From contig JAJYGP010000004.1 of NCBI GenBank assembly GCA_021785035.1, forward strand, positions 1 to 55,930: a stretch of 55,930 nucleotides of DNA, given 5' to 3'. This document shows positions 36,232 through 46,730 of the stretch, one piece after another; within the stretch, counting starts at the first letter, position 1; the number at the start of each line of letters is the position of its first letter. The translations under genes were made by a program, and so were the position numbers. The notes beneath the pieces were generated by a model. That model was not told the DNA's origin. It was given only the letters and a program-made list of their open reading frames with translations, and searched no databases. Source of the stretch: Pseudomonadota bacterium (GTDB lineage Bacteria; Pseudomonadota; Gammaproteobacteria; Acidiferrobacterales; Acidiferrobacteraceae).

Positions 36232-37296
36232 TTATATCCGCGCTCTATCATAGGGGAGGGGCCAATCCGCTTGGGCATGCAGGGCCTTGGCGGCGCGCTG
36301 CGGCCAATAGGGGTCGCGGAGCAGTTCACGCGCCAGAAACACGCAATCGGCAAGCCCGGTCGCCACGATATGCTCAGCCTGCATCGGGTCGGTAATGAGC
36401 CCAACGGCTCCGGTCGGGATATTGACTTCCTGGCGGATGCGGGTCGCAAAAGGTGTTTGAAAACCCGGGCCGGCGGGGATCTTGGCATCCGGTATCAGTC
36501 CGCCGCTTGAACAGTCTATGAGATCCACTCCTCGCTCTTTGAGGGCGTGCGCCAAAGTGACCGATTGCTCGATGTCCCATCCGCCCTCGGCCCAGTCAGT
36601 CGCCGATATTCTTACAAAGAGTGGGAAGGCCTCGGGCCAGACCTCGCGAACGGCCTCGGTGACGGCGAGGGGGAGCCGGATCCGGTTTGCATACGACCCG
36701 CCGTAGAGGTCGGTGCGCTGGTTGCTCAAGGGTGACAAGAACTCGTGCAGCAGATAGCCATGAGCCATGTGAATCTCCAGCACCTCGAATCCCGCCTCCC
36801 AGGCCCGCCGGGCGGCATTGCGGAAGGTCGCGATCAGGTCTGGCAACTCTTCGGCGGCATAGGGTTTGGGGCGGGGCGATTGCGGACCGAACGGGAGAGC
36901 GCTTGGGCCCCGCACCTCCCAGCCGCCTTGGGAGGGCGCTAAGGCGTTTCCCCCAAGCCAGGGGGCCTCTACCGAGGCCTTGCGGCCGGCATGAGCGATC
37001 TGGATGGCCGGGACCGCCCCCTGAGATTTGATAAATTGGGTGATAGGCTTCAAGGCCGCCGCGTGGTCTCCGTGCCACAGGCCCATATCGCCTGGGCTTA
37101 TGCGGCCATCAGCTGTGACCGCGCTGGCCTCTACCATAACAAGCCCAGCCCCGCCCACGGCACGACTCCCGAGGTGGACAAGGTGCCACGCCGTGGGAAA
37201 GCCGTCGACGCTCGAGTATTGGCACATCGGAGAGACGAAGACGCGGTTGCGGAATGTGAGGGAACGTAAGGTCCAGGGCGAGAATAATAGGCTCAC
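36232..37296 (-). CDS. Old yellow enzyme family NADH:flavin oxidoreductase (YqjM-like)
   Basis: The 354-residue FMN enzyme is YqjM-like: SPMCQYSSVDG with Cys25 that tunes the flavin, QIAHAGRKAS, and EIHMAHGYLLHEFLSPLSNQ with the ligands for the substrate carbonyl. It reduces activated C=C bonds with NADPH. It starts 30 bp after the epmA stop and may share that operon. Confidence 0.94.
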   Translation of the reverse strand: MSLLFSPWTLRSLTFRNRVFVSPMCQYSSVDGFPTAWHLVHLGSRAVGGAGLVMVEASAVTADGRISPGDMGLWHGDHAAALKPITQFIKSQGAVPAIQIAHAGRKASVEAPWLGGNALAPSQGGWEVRGPSALPFGPQSPRPKPYAAEELPDLIATFRNAARRAWEAGFEVLEIHMAHGYLLHEFLSPLSNQRTDLYGGSYANRIRLPLAVTEAVREVWPEAFPLFVRISATDWAEGGWDIEQSVTLAHALKERGVDLIDCSSGGLIPDAKIPAGPGFQTPFATRIRQEVNIPTGAVGLITDPMQAEHIVATGLADCVFLARELLRDPYWPQRAAKALHAQADWPLPYDRARI

Positions 37297-37326
37297 AAGT
37301 AGTCCTCAAGAGTAGGTCATGAAGGG

Positions 37327-38292
37327 TCAGGCGCGATCGATGGCAAAGGCCAAGGTCTCGTTGATGTGCGCGGCCCCGACCGCCAGCATAATAAGCCTGT
37401 CAAATCCGACAGCGACCCCAGCGCAATCCGGTAGGGGCCGGTCGGTGAGCGCAGCCAGCAGCCGCTCGTCCGCCGGGATCGCGCATAGGCCTCGTTCGCG
37501 GCGTCTACGGGCCTCTTCTTCGAATCGATCCGCATACTGCCTAGAATTCGCCGCCTCATAGAACCCATTGGCGAGTTCAAGGGCGCCGCAGTAGACTTCG
37601 AAGCGATCTGCGAGGCCGTCTGCGCGAACGCGGGCGAGCGCCGCTTGACTCGCGGGATAATCAGTAACCACGGTCAAGTGATGATCGGGGAACCGCGGTG
37701 CCACCGCTTGACTCATAAGAAGATCGAGTATTTCGTCGCGTGTGTCGAGGGTTAAGTGCTTGGCTGAAGGAACGAGAGTGTAGGCGTTCTTGCGCAGTGC
37801 GTCGATCGGATCCTCGAGCGGGTCGACCCCAATCGTGTCCTTGAAGGCGGCGCTAAAGCTCAGGGTGCGTGGGGTGTTTTTCAGGTGCGGCAGGAGCTCG
37901 GCTATCAAAGCGCAAACCTCCTCGCGCAAGCGTTTGTCATCGTACCCGAGCGCGTACCACTCGATGATCGTAAACTCCGGGTTGTGGCGGGAGCCTACCT
38001 CGCCTTGGCGAAAGGCCTTGGCGACTTGAAAGATCGAGCCGCTGCCAGCTATCAAGAGCCGCTTCATAGCGTACTCGGGAGATGTTTGCAGGTACATCTG
38101 TCCGTGGATCGGATCCTCGATCATGAATTGCGCGAGCTGGGCATCGGCGGCACCCGCGTGCGCCAATATCGGCGTCTCGACTTCAAGAAAGTCACGCTGG
38201 GCAAAAAATCCCCGCACCCGAGCGAGCAGTGCGGCTCGCAGACGCAGTGTGGTAAGCGGCGCGGTGGGCTGCCAGTCGTTCTTGTGGCCCAA
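37327..38292 (-). CDS. epmA: EF-P lysine ligase EpmA (PoxA/GenX)
   Basis: The 321-residue protein is a lysyl-tRNA-synthetase-like enzyme without the anticodon domain. It has motif 2 FRQGEVGSRHNPEFTIIEWY and a C-terminal VAVGFDRLIMLAVGA. It attaches beta-lysine to EF-P. A TTG start at 38292 preceded by AAAGG gives the N-terminus MGHKNDWQPTAPL; upstream frame extends into efp and is not family-like. It lies 13 bp after efp. Confidence 0.93.
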   Translation of the reverse strand: MGHKNDWQPTAPLTTLRLRAALLARVRGFFAQRDFLEVETPILAHAGAADAQLAQFMIEDPIHGQMYLQTSPEYAMKRLLIAGSGSIFQVAKAFRQGEVGSRHNPEFTIIEWYALGYDDKRLREEVCALIAELLPHLKNTPRTLSFSAAFKDTIGVDPLEDPIDALRKNAYTLVPSAKHLTLDTRDEILDLLMSQAVAPRFPDHHLTVVTDYPASQAALARVRADGLADRFEVYCGALELANGFYEAANSRQYADRFEEEARRRRERGLCAIPADERLLAALTDRPLPDCAGVAVGFDRLIMLAVGAAHINETLAFAIDRA

Positions 38293-38305
38293 GACCGAGC
38301 CTTTT

Positions 38306-38875
38306 TTATTCCTTGGCCCGGGCGATATACTCCCCGGTCTGGGTATTGACCTTGAGGCTATCTCCGATATTGATGAAGAGCGGCACGCGCACGACCGCGC
38401 CGGTCTCGAGGGTGGCGGGCTTTCCGCCACCACCGCTCGTGTCGCCGCGTACGCCGGGGTCGGTGTCCGTCACCTTCAGGATCACATGGTTCGGCGGCTC
38501 GACGCTTAATGGCACTCCGTTCCAGAGGGTAACGAGACAGACGGCCTGCTCCTTCATCCATTTAGCGGCATCGCCCACGGCGGTCTTGTCGGCCGCCAAT
38601 TGCTCAAAGGTTTCCGGCGACATGAAGTACCAGAACTCCCCATCGTTATAGAGGTATTGCATCTCGGCATCGACCACATCCGCGCCCGGGACGGTGTCGC
38701 CCGATTTGAAGGTCCGCTCTACCATGCGCCCGGTCTTCAAGTTGCGAATCTTGACGCGGTTGAAGGCCTGTCCCTTGCCTGGCTTTACGAACTCGTTTTC
38801 AATAATGGCGCAGGGGTCGGCATCAAGCATGATCTTGAGGCCGTTCTTAAATTCATTTGTGCTGTAGGTCGTCAT
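38306..38875 (-). CDS. efp: Elongation factor P
   Basis: The 189-residue protein has the three-barrel EF-P pattern and the modified lysine in [13 protein letters not shown] helps ribosomes through polyproline stretches. First gene of the efp-epmA operon and divergent from epmB, so the factor and both modifying enzymes are together. Confidence 0.97.
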   Translation of the reverse strand: MTTYSTNEFKNGLKIMLDADPCAIIENEFVKPGKGQAFNRVKIRNLKTGRMVERTFKSGDTVPGADVVDAEMQYLYNDGEFWYFMSPETFEQLAADKTAVGDAAKWMKEQAVCLVTLWNGVPLSVEPPNHVILKVTDTDPGVRGDTSGGGGKPATLETGAVVRVPLFINIGDSLKVNTQTGEYIARAKE

Positions 38876-38949
38876 GACGATCTCGTAGTGGATGTGGGTC
38901 GGTCTGTGTCTCTTGCCTTTTATCGGTCGAACACGGACAGTGCGCGTAT

Positions 38950-39984
38950 ATGATACCTGGAACTTTCGTTATACGTCAGGCGACCTGGCGGGCCGAGCTC
39001 GCGGCCGCTATTAGTGCACCCGAGGAGCTTCTGGAGACCCTGGAACTTCCTGCAAACCTGTTGCCCGAAGCCAGAAGGGCTCATGCTCTCTTTCCGGTAC
39101 GCGTGCCCTGGCCCTATCTCCAGCGTATGACCCCGGGCGACCCGTTTGATCCGCTGCTGCGTCAAGTGCTCCCGCTCGGTATCGAGGAGGCGATCGTGCC
39201 CGGGTTTGGGACGGATCCCGTGGGAGACTTAGCCGCCCATGTGGCTACCGGTGTCTTGCATAAATACGAGGGGCGGGTCCTGCTCACGGCCACCGGGGCG
39301 TGCGCTATTCATTGCCGCTACTGTTTCCGGCGCCATTTTCCTTATGCCGAGGCCAATGCCGCTCGGAATCATTGGCGCGACGCCTTAGCCCACGTGGCCC
39401 AGGACCAGTCCTTAAGCGAGGTGATTTTGAGCGGTGGCGATCCACTCACGCTCGGTGACGAGAAACTGGCGGAATTTGTCCATGCGCTCAAGGAGTTGCG
39501 GCATATCAAGCGGCTGCGTTTCCATACCCGGGTGCCGGTGGTGGTGCCGAGTCGGGTCACCCCCGAACTTCTGGCCTTGCTGCAATCGTCGCCGGTCCCA
39601 GTGGCCATGGTCTTGCACATCAACCACGCCCAGGAGATAGACGAAGCGGTGCAAGAGGCCTGCGCCCGCTTAGCGGCTGCGCGTGTCCTCTTGTTAAATC
39701 AGGCCGTGCTGTTGGCCGGGGTGAACGACGATTCGGAGTCTCTGGTCGCGCTCAGTGAGCGGCTTTTTGCATCCGGCATCCTTCCCTACTATCTTCATAT
39801 GCTCGATCGTGTCCAAGGGGCTGCCCATTTCGCGGTCGACGAGGGCCGGGCCGTGCGCCTGGTCGAGGTCTTGCGCACACGTCTCCCCGGCTACCTCGTA
39901 CCACGCTTGGTGCGTGAGGAGATCGCGGCGCCAGCCAAGGTACCGCTCACTGTCAAGGTTGGCGGGATCGGGCGTTGCGGTTAG
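38950..39984 (+). CDS. epmB: EF-P beta-lysylation protein EpmB (lysine 2,3-aminomutase-like)
   Basis: The 344-residue radical SAM enzyme has the cluster motif CAIHCRYC (Cys118, 122, 125), then [15 protein letters not shown] and [14 protein letters not shown]. It converts (S)-alpha-lysine to (R)-beta-lysine for EF-P. Read divergently from efp with a 74-bp gap. Confidence 0.94.
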   Translation: MIPGTFVIRQATWRAELAAAISAPEELLETLELPANLLPEARRAHALFPVRVPWPYLQRMTPGDPFDPLLRQVLPLGIEEAIVPGFGTDPVGDLAAHVATGVLHKYEGRVLLTATGACAIHCRYCFRRHFPYAEANAARNHWRDALAHVAQDQSLSEVILSGGDPLTLGDEKLAEFVHALKELRHIKRLRFHTRVPVVVPSRVTPELLALLQSSPVPVAMVLHINHAQEIDEAVQEACARLAAARVLLLNQAVLLAGVNDDSESLVALSERLFASGILPYYLHMLDRVQGAAHFAVDEGRAVRLVEVLRTRLPGYLVPRLVREEIAAPAKVPLTVKVGGIGRCG

Positions 39985-40011
39985 AGTAGCCGGTTCTTGG
40001 AGGAGAAGCGT

Positions 40012-40896
40012 GTGACGATCGGCGACATCAATTTGTGGAATCCTGGGCCTCTTGGGCTCAGCGTGGGTTTGGCGCTTGTGACCGCGTTCTTCCTTGGCAT
40101 GGTGCATGGTATTACGCCGGACGAGCATACCTGGCCTATCACCTTTAATTACGCGATCGGTTCCTATTCCATACGCGGGGGCCTTAAAGCCGGCCTTTTG
40201 TTTTCCTTGACTTTCACTTTGCAGCGGGCGATCGCGAGCGAGTTGGCTTATTTCGCGATGGCGGAATTTTTGAAAGGAGTTGGGTGGAACTTCGCGGTCT
40301 ATGTGGTAGTCGGTCTGGTCATGCTCGGTTCTGGCCTTTATATCTTGCGCCGGGGCCGCATCCCCCACCTCTTTCATAGTCACGCCGTGGACCATGAGGC
40401 TGCACCCGCGGAGCCCGGCGCTTTGCCGACTTATATGCCGCTCGTTCATGGTTTTATTGCCGGTTGGGGGACCGGGGCCTTTGCGCTGATCGTGTACACC
40501 GTTTTGGCGCCGGCCATGCATAGCCCATATCTCGCCTTTTTGCCGGGTTTGTTGTTTGGTTTTGGCACCATGATCATGCAAATGCTGTTCGGTTCTTTTT
40601 TCGGAGCCTGGATGGCCCGTCGCAAGCTCGACGACCGCGCCCGGATCTACGTGGCGCGCAAAATGGCGGGCCGGACCCTGACCGGAGGAGGGGTCTCCTT
40701 CGTCTTGGCCGGCATTGTTGGTGTTCTTGACCCGGGTCTTGTGACCGGCTCGATATCCACGGGCGTCTCTATCCATAACCTCAGCCATTTAGGTGTCGGT
40801 TTTTTCCTGGTCCTGATCCTTCTCGTCCCGATCGCCGGCTATTCTTTTTGGAAGTCCCTGCGCGAAGCGCAGGGACTTTTTCCGCTCGTTCCCTGA
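40012..40896 (+). CDS. Polytopic membrane protein, NiCoT/UreH-like
   Basis: The 294-residue protein has about seven membrane helices. Early in helix 1 lies HGITPDEHTWP (His32, Asp37, His39), reminiscent of the HAxDADH metal motif of nickel/cobalt carriers. A second His-rich stretch, HLFHSHAVDHEA, sits in the loop near residue 115-127. It could move a divalent metal. GTG at 40012 follows GGAGGAG; a TTG five codons earlier is less likely. No metal enzyme gene lies next to it. Confidence 0.65.
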   Translation: MTIGDINLWNPGPLGLSVGLALVTAFFLGMVHGITPDEHTWPITFNYAIGSYSIRGGLKAGLLFSLTFTLQRAIASELAYFAMAEFLKGVGWNFAVYVVVGLVMLGSGLYILRRGRIPHLFHSHAVDHEAAPAEPGALPTYMPLVHGFIAGWGTGAFALIVYTVLAPAMHSPYLAFLPGLLFGFGTMIMQMLFGSFFGAWMARRKLDDRARIYVARKMAGRTLTGGGVSFVLAGIVGVLDPGLVTGSISTGVSIHNLSHLGVGFFLVLILLVPIAGYSFWKSLREAQGLFPLVP

Positions 40897-40914
40897 GCCG
40901 AATTGGCCTGAGTC

Positions 40915-41553
40915 TCAATGGCTGGGCTGCGGGATCATGCGCAGATAGGGTGTGGTCTCGCGGTGGCCTTTAGGAAATTTGGCGGTCAGCGTGTCCTTGT
41001 CTTTTAGGGAAGGTGAGATCACGACCTCGTCGCCGTTGTGCCAGTTGGCCGGGGTCGCAACGTTGTACTTGTCGGTTAATTGCAGCGAATCGATGACCCG
41101 AAAGATTTCGCCGAATTCTCGCCCGGTGCTGGCCGGATAGGTCAGAATCGTACGGATCGACTTTTTGGGGTCGATTGTAAAAACCGAGCGCACGGTGCGC
41201 GTGTTGTTTTGTTTCGGATGTATCATGTCGTACAAGCCTGCCACCTTGCGGTCTTGATCCCCGAGGATCGGGAAATTGACGTGGGCTTTCTGCGTTTCAT
41301 TGATATCCTCTATCCAGTCGGTATGGCGCGCCACCGGATCGACGCTGACGGCCAGGACCTTGACGTCGCGTCGGCAAAACTCCTCGACCAGCTTGGCGGC
41401 GCTTCCGAGCTCGGTCGTGCAAACGGGGGTGTAATCGGCCGGGTGAGAGAAAAGTACGGCCGAATGGTCGCCAATCCATTTATGAAACTGAATGGGCCCT
41501 TCCGTGGAGTTCTGGGTAAAGTCGGGGGCGGTATCGCCAAGATGTAAGGTCAT
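40915..41553 (-). CDS. 1-Cys peroxiredoxin (Prx6 type)
   Basis: The 212-residue enzyme has the active site PADYTPVCTTELG with Cys45 and the long C-terminal part of the Prx6 family, ending in GHRETTPYLRMIPQP. It reduces peroxides with external thiols. Divergent from the acylphosphatase gene. Confidence 0.96.
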   Translation of the reverse strand: MTLHLGDTAPDFTQNSTEGPIQFHKWIGDHSAVLFSHPADYTPVCTTELGSAAKLVEEFCRRDVKVLAVSVDPVARHTDWIEDINETQKAHVNFPILGDQDRKVAGLYDMIHPKQNNTRTVRSVFTIDPKKSIRTILTYPASTGREFGEIFRVIDSLQLTDKYNVATPANWHNGDEVVISPSLKDKDTLTAKFPKGHRETTPYLRMIPQPSH

Positions 41554-41639
41554 GGAATGACTCTCCTATGCGAGGGGTATGAACGGTCCGCAAGCTTAAG
41601 AAATGGCGAGGATTCGCTAAAGAGGCTAAGGGAGAAGTC

Positions 41640-41921
41640 GTGGCGTGTTTTCGGTATCTTGTATCTGGAACGGTCCAGGGCGTGGGCTTCCGGTCTTATG
41701 TATGGAGAGAGGCGCAGGCATTGGGCCTTCGTGGCTTTGTTCGTAACCGTAGCGATGGAAAGGTAGAGGTTGAGGCCTGCGGCACGGGCTCGCAACTACA
41801 GCGCCTGGCGACCGCTCTTGCGCGTGGCCCGCGCGAATCGCGGGTTACGAGCGTGGAAAAATGTGATATCCCAGATCCTGGCGGGCCGGCGGTTTTTGCT
41901 ATCCGGCGCGACGTTGATTAA
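41640..41921 (+). CDS. acyP: Acylphosphatase
   Basis: The 93-residue protein has the acylphosphatase signature VQGVGFRSYVWREA with the catalytic Arg and GFVRNRSDGKVEVEACG with the catalytic Asn. It hydrolyses acyl phosphates. GTG start at 41640 follows AAGGGAG. Confidence 0.94.
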   Translation: MACFRYLVSGTVQGVGFRSYVWREAQALGLRGFVRNRSDGKVEVEACGTGSQLQRLATALARGPRESRVTSVEKCDIPDPGGPAVFAIRRDVD

Positions 41922-42064
41922 ACTGAATATGATGGATGCCCCCTACATTGCCAGCACGGATTCGCTTTGGAATTAGGGTCGGACTGCATAAATACCGCGT
42001 ATAAATATATCCGGCCTCTGATGTGTCCGTCGAGACAAGCCCGCCCTGAACCGAGGAAGCCGAT

Positions 42065-42505
42065 ATGATCGAAAGAAGCGGAAATTGCCTTTGTGGTGCC
42101 GTGCGCTACTGTATTTCAGGCGAACCTGTGCTAACGCGTGTTTGCTGGTGCCGAGATTGTCAGTACCTGGCTGCCAACGGCACCGTCAATATTGTGGTAC
42201 CGACGAACGCGCTGGAGATATCAGGTCAGCTCAGCACTTTCACGAGCACGGCAGACAGCGGGAATCAAATGAGCCGCCGATTCTGTCCACAATGTGGATC
42301 GCACCTTTTTTCAAATTCACCAGCACGCCCGCAATTCACCGTGGTCCGCGTTGGCACCCTGAGCGATCCGTCATCTGTGCAGCCAGTGGCGAATATCTGG
42401 GCTAGCAGCGCGCCGAAGTGGGCGTGCCTTGATTCCACCTTGGAGCACATCGAGCGGCAACCTCCGCCCCCGCCGAGCCCGGGATCCACACAACCTGACC
42501 TATGA
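42065..42505 (+). CDS. GFA family zinc protein
   Basis: The 146-residue protein belongs to the GFA family (glutathione-dependent formaldehyde-activating enzyme-like). Cys pairs for zinc are seen in GNCLCGAVRY, CWCRDCQYLAANG and FCPQCGSHLFSN. The name reflects similarity; most members are uncharacterised. Base composition is a little less GC-rich than the neighbours, and it may be acquired. Confidence 0.9.
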   Translation: MIERSGNCLCGAVRYCISGEPVLTRVCWCRDCQYLAANGTVNIVVPTNALEISGQLSTFTSTADSGNQMSRRFCPQCGSHLFSNSPARPQFTVVRVGTLSDPSSVQPVANIWASSAPKWACLDSTLEHIERQPPPPPSPGSTQPDL

Positions 42506-42752
42506 TGAGCATCGGCCTATGATTCTCTGTTCATACGTGTGGTGAGTGAAAGCGTGCTGCCCACCTATCGTTCCCGCAAAGCGCCTTCGGCGACCTCTGA
42601 ACTCAAACGTTATATTGCAGAACGGCGTCGACCACATTTCACGGTACTCACCGAGCGGCTCCGACTCACTGTGCGCAGGTATTGTCACCGCGCGGAGTCT
42701 ATCCGGGTGAAAGGAAAGCGTTGGATTTGAGCCCACAGCAAAGATGTGGGAA
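42506..42752. other. Gene-free stretch between GFA gene and transglycosylase
   Basis: About 250 bp without a supported gene or clear structure. The composition is less GC-rich than the rest. Confidence 0.4.
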
Positions 42753-43325
42753 TTACTGGTGAAACCAGCGGGCATGGAACACGGCATAGACCCGGTCTGG
42801 ATAGTAAGGGAGGCCGTTACTGCCGTTGTAGGCCGCGAGCGCCGCAAAGAGGTCTCCGCGGTGGCGGTTGAGATAGTGGCGCAGTATGTAGCAACCGATG
42901 CGCAAATTGGTCCGCATCCGAAAGAGATTGGCCTTCGGTTCGTCAAGACGCCTAGTCCAAAAGGGCATGACCTGCATAAGGCCAAGCGCCCCCATCGGGG
43001 ACACCGCGTAAGGATCGAAGCTGCTCTCGACTTCGATCACCGCGAGGACGATCCGTGGGCGAAGTCCATCGCGAAGGGCCGCGTAGCGCACGTCTTCAAG
43101 AAACCGTAGGCGGAAACGTCGCCCGGGGACCAAAGGCGCGAGGCGCTGCGACATATCGGCAAGCCACACCTCGGCGGCGAAGCGGCTCGTGAACCCATCG
43201 CGGTGCACAGGAATGTGGCCCCAGGGCGATGTCTGTGCCTCGGCCCGGGTTGTGAAGAGCGATAGGCCCAGTACGAGAAGGCTAGCGCCGCAAACGTTCC
43301 GTAAGCTCTGCGACCACCCGCTCAA
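42753..43325 (-). CDS. Lytic transglycosylase (SLT domain)
   Basis: The 190-residue protein has a signal peptide ([16 protein letters not shown]) and an SLT domain with catalytic Glu in [28 protein letters not shown], and [11 protein letters not shown]. It cuts peptidoglycan in the periplasm. A TTG start at 43325 with CGGAGG ahead lies inside the end of proS (44-bp overlap). Confidence 0.9.
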   Translation of the reverse strand: MSGWSQSLRNVCGASLLVLGLSLFTTRAEAQTSPWGHIPVHRDGFTSRFAAEVWLADMSQRLAPLVPGRRFRLRFLEDVRYAALRDGLRPRIVLAVIEVESSFDPYAVSPMGALGLMQVMPFWTRRLDEPKANLFRMRTNLRIGCYILRHYLNRHRGDLFAALAAYNGSNGLPYYPDRVYAVFHARWFHQ

Positions 43326-44982
43326 GGGGCCAGTCCTCCGATTGGGTTTCGCGTCGCGCCTTGTATTCGACGACGCCGTTTTTCAAGCCCCGTTCGCCGA
43401 CAACAAGACGGTGAGGGATGCCGATCAGGTCCATGTCGCCGAACAGGACTCCCGGACGCTCGTCGCGATTATCAAGGAGTACGTCGATACCGGCGGCCCG
43501 CAAGTCGTCGTAGAGGCGTGCCGCGACCTCGGCCACCTGCGGCGATTTGTTCTGACCGATCGGGACGATTGCTACCGTGAACGGGGCTATGGCGGCCGGC
43601 CACAGGATGCCGCGTTCGTCGTGGTTTTGCTCGATGGCGGCTGCGACCACCCGGGATACGCCAATTCCGTAGCATCCCATGACGAAAGGCCGGGTTTCAC
43701 CAGCGTCGTTTAGGAAGGTTGCGGCCATTTTGACGCTGTACTTCGTGCCCAGCTGGAAAATGTGCCCGACCTCTATGCCCCGGCCGCGCTCCAGCGGTGT
43801 GTTGCATTCCGGGCAGGGATCGCCCGCCACAACCTCGCGGACCTCAATGGCTTCCGGTTCCGGAAAATCCCGTCCCCAGTTCGCGCCGGTCAGATGCGTG
43901 TCGGCCCGGTTGGCCCCGCACGCGAAATCAGAGAGAGCGAGGGCCTCGGGGTCGGCGTAGGCAGTCATTGTGAGGCCGTGTGGCCCGAGAAATCCGGGTA
44001 CGCCGCCCGCCTCTTCGATTTCTGTGGCTGTACACAAAGTCAATGGGGCAAGCACATGAGGGGCCTTTTCGGCCTTGATCGGGTTTATATCGTGATCGCC
44101 GCGTACAAAGAGCACAACGGGCCCCGTGTCTCCTTTCACGCATACTGCCTTCACGATTTGGTGCGGCAAAAGGCCGAGCGATGTCGTGACCGCGTCGATG
44201 GTGCGGGCGTTCGGGGTGGCGACCGATTGCAGGGCGAGCAAAGGCTGTGTGCGGGGCTTCGGCGGCGCGCTGCGCGCTAATTCGACGTTGGCCGCGTAGG
44301 CGCATGCGGGGCAGGTGATGATGGCGTCTTCGCCGGTGTCTGCAAGGACATGGAACTCGTGTGAGGCGTCGCCGCCTATGCTGCCGGTATCGGCGGAGAC
44401 GGCGCGAAAGCGCAGGCCTAAGCGGGTGAAGATCCGTTGATAGGCCTGGTACATATCACGATAGGTCTCTTCGAGAGAGGTCTTGTCGGCATGGAAGGAA
44501 TAACCATCTTTCATCAGGAATTCACGCGCCCGCATGACCCCGAAGCGTGGCCGGACCTCGTCGCGGAACTTGGTCTGGATCTGAAAGAAATTCATCGGCA
44601 ATTGGCGGTAACTCCGGATCTCGCGCCGGGCCAAGTCGGTGATGACCTCTTCGTGGGTAGGTCCGAAACAAAACGATCGATCATGGCGGTCGGAAAGCCG
44701 CAAAAGTTCGGGGCCATAATGTTGCCAGCGCCCCGACTCCTCCCAGAGCTCGGCCGGTTGAACGGCGGGCATTAGGACCTCTTGGGCACCCGTCTGTTGC
44801 ATTTCCCAGCGCACGATCGCCTCGACTTTACGCAGTACGCGTAACCCCAGGGGGAGCCATGTGTAGAGGCCGGAGGCGAGTTTGCGGATCATGCCGGCGC
44901 GCAACATCAGGCGATGGCTCGCAATCTCGGCGTCGGCCGGGTTTTCCTTGAGGGTGGCGAGCAGTAGGGCTTGGGTGCGCAT
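43282..44982 (-). CDS. proS: Prolyl-tRNA synthetase
   Basis: The 566-residue class II synthetase has the canonical start [44 protein letters not shown] and [13 protein letters not shown], and an editing domain of the YbaK type (about 225-380). ATG at 44982 gives family length; the open frame further upstream is not family-like. It overlaps the transglycosylase gene at its 3' end. Confidence 0.97.
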   Translation of the reverse strand: MRTQALLLATLKENPADAEIASHRLMLRAGMIRKLASGLYTWLPLGLRVLRKVEAIVRWEMQQTGAQEVLMPAVQPAELWEESGRWQHYGPELLRLSDRHDRSFCFGPTHEEVITDLARREIRSYRQLPMNFFQIQTKFRDEVRPRFGVMRAREFLMKDGYSFHADKTSLEETYRDMYQAYQRIFTRLGLRFRAVSADTGSIGGDASHEFHVLADTGEDAIITCPACAYAANVELARSAPPKPRTQPLLALQSVATPNARTIDAVTTSLGLLPHQIVKAVCVKGDTGPVVLFVRGDHDINPIKAEKAPHVLAPLTLCTATEIEEAGGVPGFLGPHGLTMTAYADPEALALSDFACGANRADTHLTGANWGRDFPEPEAIEVREVVAGDPCPECNTPLERGRGIEVGHIFQLGTKYSVKMAATFLNDAGETRPFVMGCYGIGVSRVVAAAIEQNHDERGILWPAAIAPFTVAIVPIGQNKSPQVAEVAARLYDDLRAAGIDVLLDNRDERPGVLFGDMDLIGIPHRLVVGERGLKNGVVEYKARRETQSEDWPLERVVAELTERLRR

Positions 44983-44999
44983 GGCTGTTGGTCGAATCC

Positions 45000-45890
45000 T
45001 TAAAGGGGTGGTGTGGGCCACAGGTGCGCCGCGCCACGGACGCCGGAACTCGCGCCGTGGTGGGCCGGAACTATAGGGGTTATCAGTTCGTCTGTGAAGA
45101 CAGCTTGAGCCAGGGCCTCGCGGCCGACGGTATAAAGGGCAGGGATGGCACTTAAGCCGCCGCCTATGACGATGATGTCGGGATCCACGATATTGACCAC
45201 GGTGGCAAGGGCCCGTCCCCAGAGCGCGCAATAGTCAGAAAGCGTGGCCGCTGCCACCGGATCGGCCCCGAGGCGTGCGACGATATCGTGAGCGGCGAGC
45301 CCTGGCAGGCCCCCGCGGCGCACATAGTTGGCGACCAGTCCGGGTCCCGACAAGAGGGTCTCTACGCAGCCGCGGCGTCCGCAGTAGCAAAGTGGCCCGT
45401 TTTCGACGAGTCCATTATGACCCCATTCGCCGGCGATGTGCTGGCGCCCCGGCCACAGCGCGCCATCGAGCACAAGGCCGCCACCCACCCCGGTGCCAAG
45501 TATGACAGCAAAGACACAACGGTGCCCTTGACCTGCGCCATCGCGGGCCTCGCTCAAGGCCAAACAGTTGGCGTCGTTTTCCAGTCGAATCGGGCGCTGT
45601 AGGCGTGCCGCGAGATCTTGGGAAAGCGGTTTCCCATTCAAACAGGTGGTGTTCGAGTTCTTCATAGTCAAAGTGCGATGGGAAAGCGCCCCCGGGGCGC
45701 CCACGCCAACCGAGCACGCTGTGCCGGCAAACACCTCGAGCTCGGTGACGATCGCGACGAGCGCTCCTAGGATGGCGTCATATCCGCCGGCAACCGGCGT
45801 CGCGACTCGTAGGCGTCTTTTTTCGGCGCCAGTCGTATCCAAAAGAATACCCTCGATCTTGGTTCCACCGAGGTCGATCCCTATGCGCAC
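45000..45890 (-). CDS. ROK family sugar kinase
   Basis: The 296-residue protein begins with the ATP-binding [11 protein letters not shown] and has the ROK zinc motif [17 protein letters not shown]. Related enzymes phosphorylate fructose, glucose or N-acetylhexosamines; the substrate cannot be told here. GTG start at 45890 overlaps the amidotransferase gene by 10 bp, so the two are coupled. Confidence 0.92.
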   Translation of the reverse strand: MRIGIDLGGTKIEGILLDTTGAEKRRLRVATPVAGGYDAILGALVAIVTELEVFAGTACSVGVGAPGALSHRTLTMKNSNTTCLNGKPLSQDLAARLQRPIRLENDANCLALSEARDGAGQGHRCVFAVILGTGVGGGLVLDGALWPGRQHIAGEWGHNGLVENGPLCYCGRRGCVETLLSGPGLVANYVRRGGLPGLAAHDIVARLGADPVAAATLSDYCALWGRALATVVNIVDPDIIVIGGGLSAIPALYTVGREALAQAVFTDELITPIVPAHHGASSGVRGAAHLWPTPPL

Positions 45891-46585
45891 GCGGGCCCCA
45901 GCCACTCCCCATAGAGGATGTCCGCTACCCGATGCAAGGCCTCGAGGCGCTCGTGCAGGCGCTCGTAGATGGTGGGGGTGGTCTGGATCGAGGGGGAGGC
46001 GACCAGTGCTTGTCCCTCGGGACTGCGGGTCCATTTGTCGATCATGGCCGAGGTCATCTCAATATGGCACTGCAGGGCCAGGGTGCGACCTATAGCAAAC
46101 CCTTGATGGTGGCAGAAGGGGCCTGTGAGGAGGTGAGTGGCCCCTTTGGGAATGGTGAAGGTTTCACCATGCCAGTGAAAGACCTCGAAGGCGGGCGGCA
46201 GGTGCCGTAGCCACCGCTGGCCGCTATCGGTAGCGATCCCCTGCACCATGCCCCAGCCGATCTCCGGCACCGGGTTGCGCGTGACCTGGCCGCCCAAGGC
46301 CTTACTGATCAGTTGGCCACCGAGGCAATGCCCCAAGATGGGTGACCCGGCGTCTTGGGCCTCCCGTATGAGGCGCAAGGCCTGCGGGATCCAGGGGAGG
46401 TCGTCGTTGGCGCTCATGGGACCACCCATAAAGACCAGGGCGCGGTAGGGCGCGGCCGAGGCCGGCAAGGCCGCACCCTGATCGATACAAATGGTGGTAA
46501 AGGGGACTCCGTGGCGACTGAGAAATTCAGCTAGGTAGCCTGCACCCTCGCCGGGGGCGTGGCGGAAGATTGCGATTGGTTTCAT
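45881..46585 (-). CDS. Type 1 glutamine amidotransferase
   Basis: The 234-residue class I amidotransferase has the nucleophile Cys87 in PILGHCLGGQLISKALG and the His/Glu pair in LQCHIEMT. It resembles stand-alone GuaA-like amidotransferases of unknown acceptor. First gene of a pair with the ROK kinase. Confidence 0.9.
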   Translation of the reverse strand: MKPIAIFRHAPGEGAGYLAEFLSRHGVPFTTICIDQGAALPASAAPYRALVFMGGPMSANDDLPWIPQALRLIREAQDAGSPILGHCLGGQLISKALGGQVTRNPVPEIGWGMVQGIATDSGQRWLRHLPPAFEVFHWHGETFTIPKGATHLLTGPFCHHQGFAIGRTLALQCHIEMTSAMIDKWTRSPEGQALVASPSIQTTPTIYERLHERLEALHRVADILYGEWLGPACA

Positions 46586-46730
46586 ACTCGTGTCTGTTAA
46601 ATCCCACCTCAGGGCTAAGTGTGATGTCTAGTGCTAGTTTAGCCTGTTTTGTGTCAGCGAACAGCACGCTAGACGCGTGCGGGTCGGTTTCTTGTCAGCT
46701 TTCAGTATAGCGGGCCTTGGCGCGGGTCCG

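Noticed and set aside
39694-40788. 364-codon minus-strand frame opposite epmB and the membrane protein gene
   Set aside because: Antisense to two genes with clear motifs; translation is Gln/His/Arg-rich as in GC-rich shadow frames.
42500-42985. 161-codon minus-strand frame
   Set aside because: Overlaps the lytic transglycosylase gene in another frame on the same strand; no recognisable motifs.
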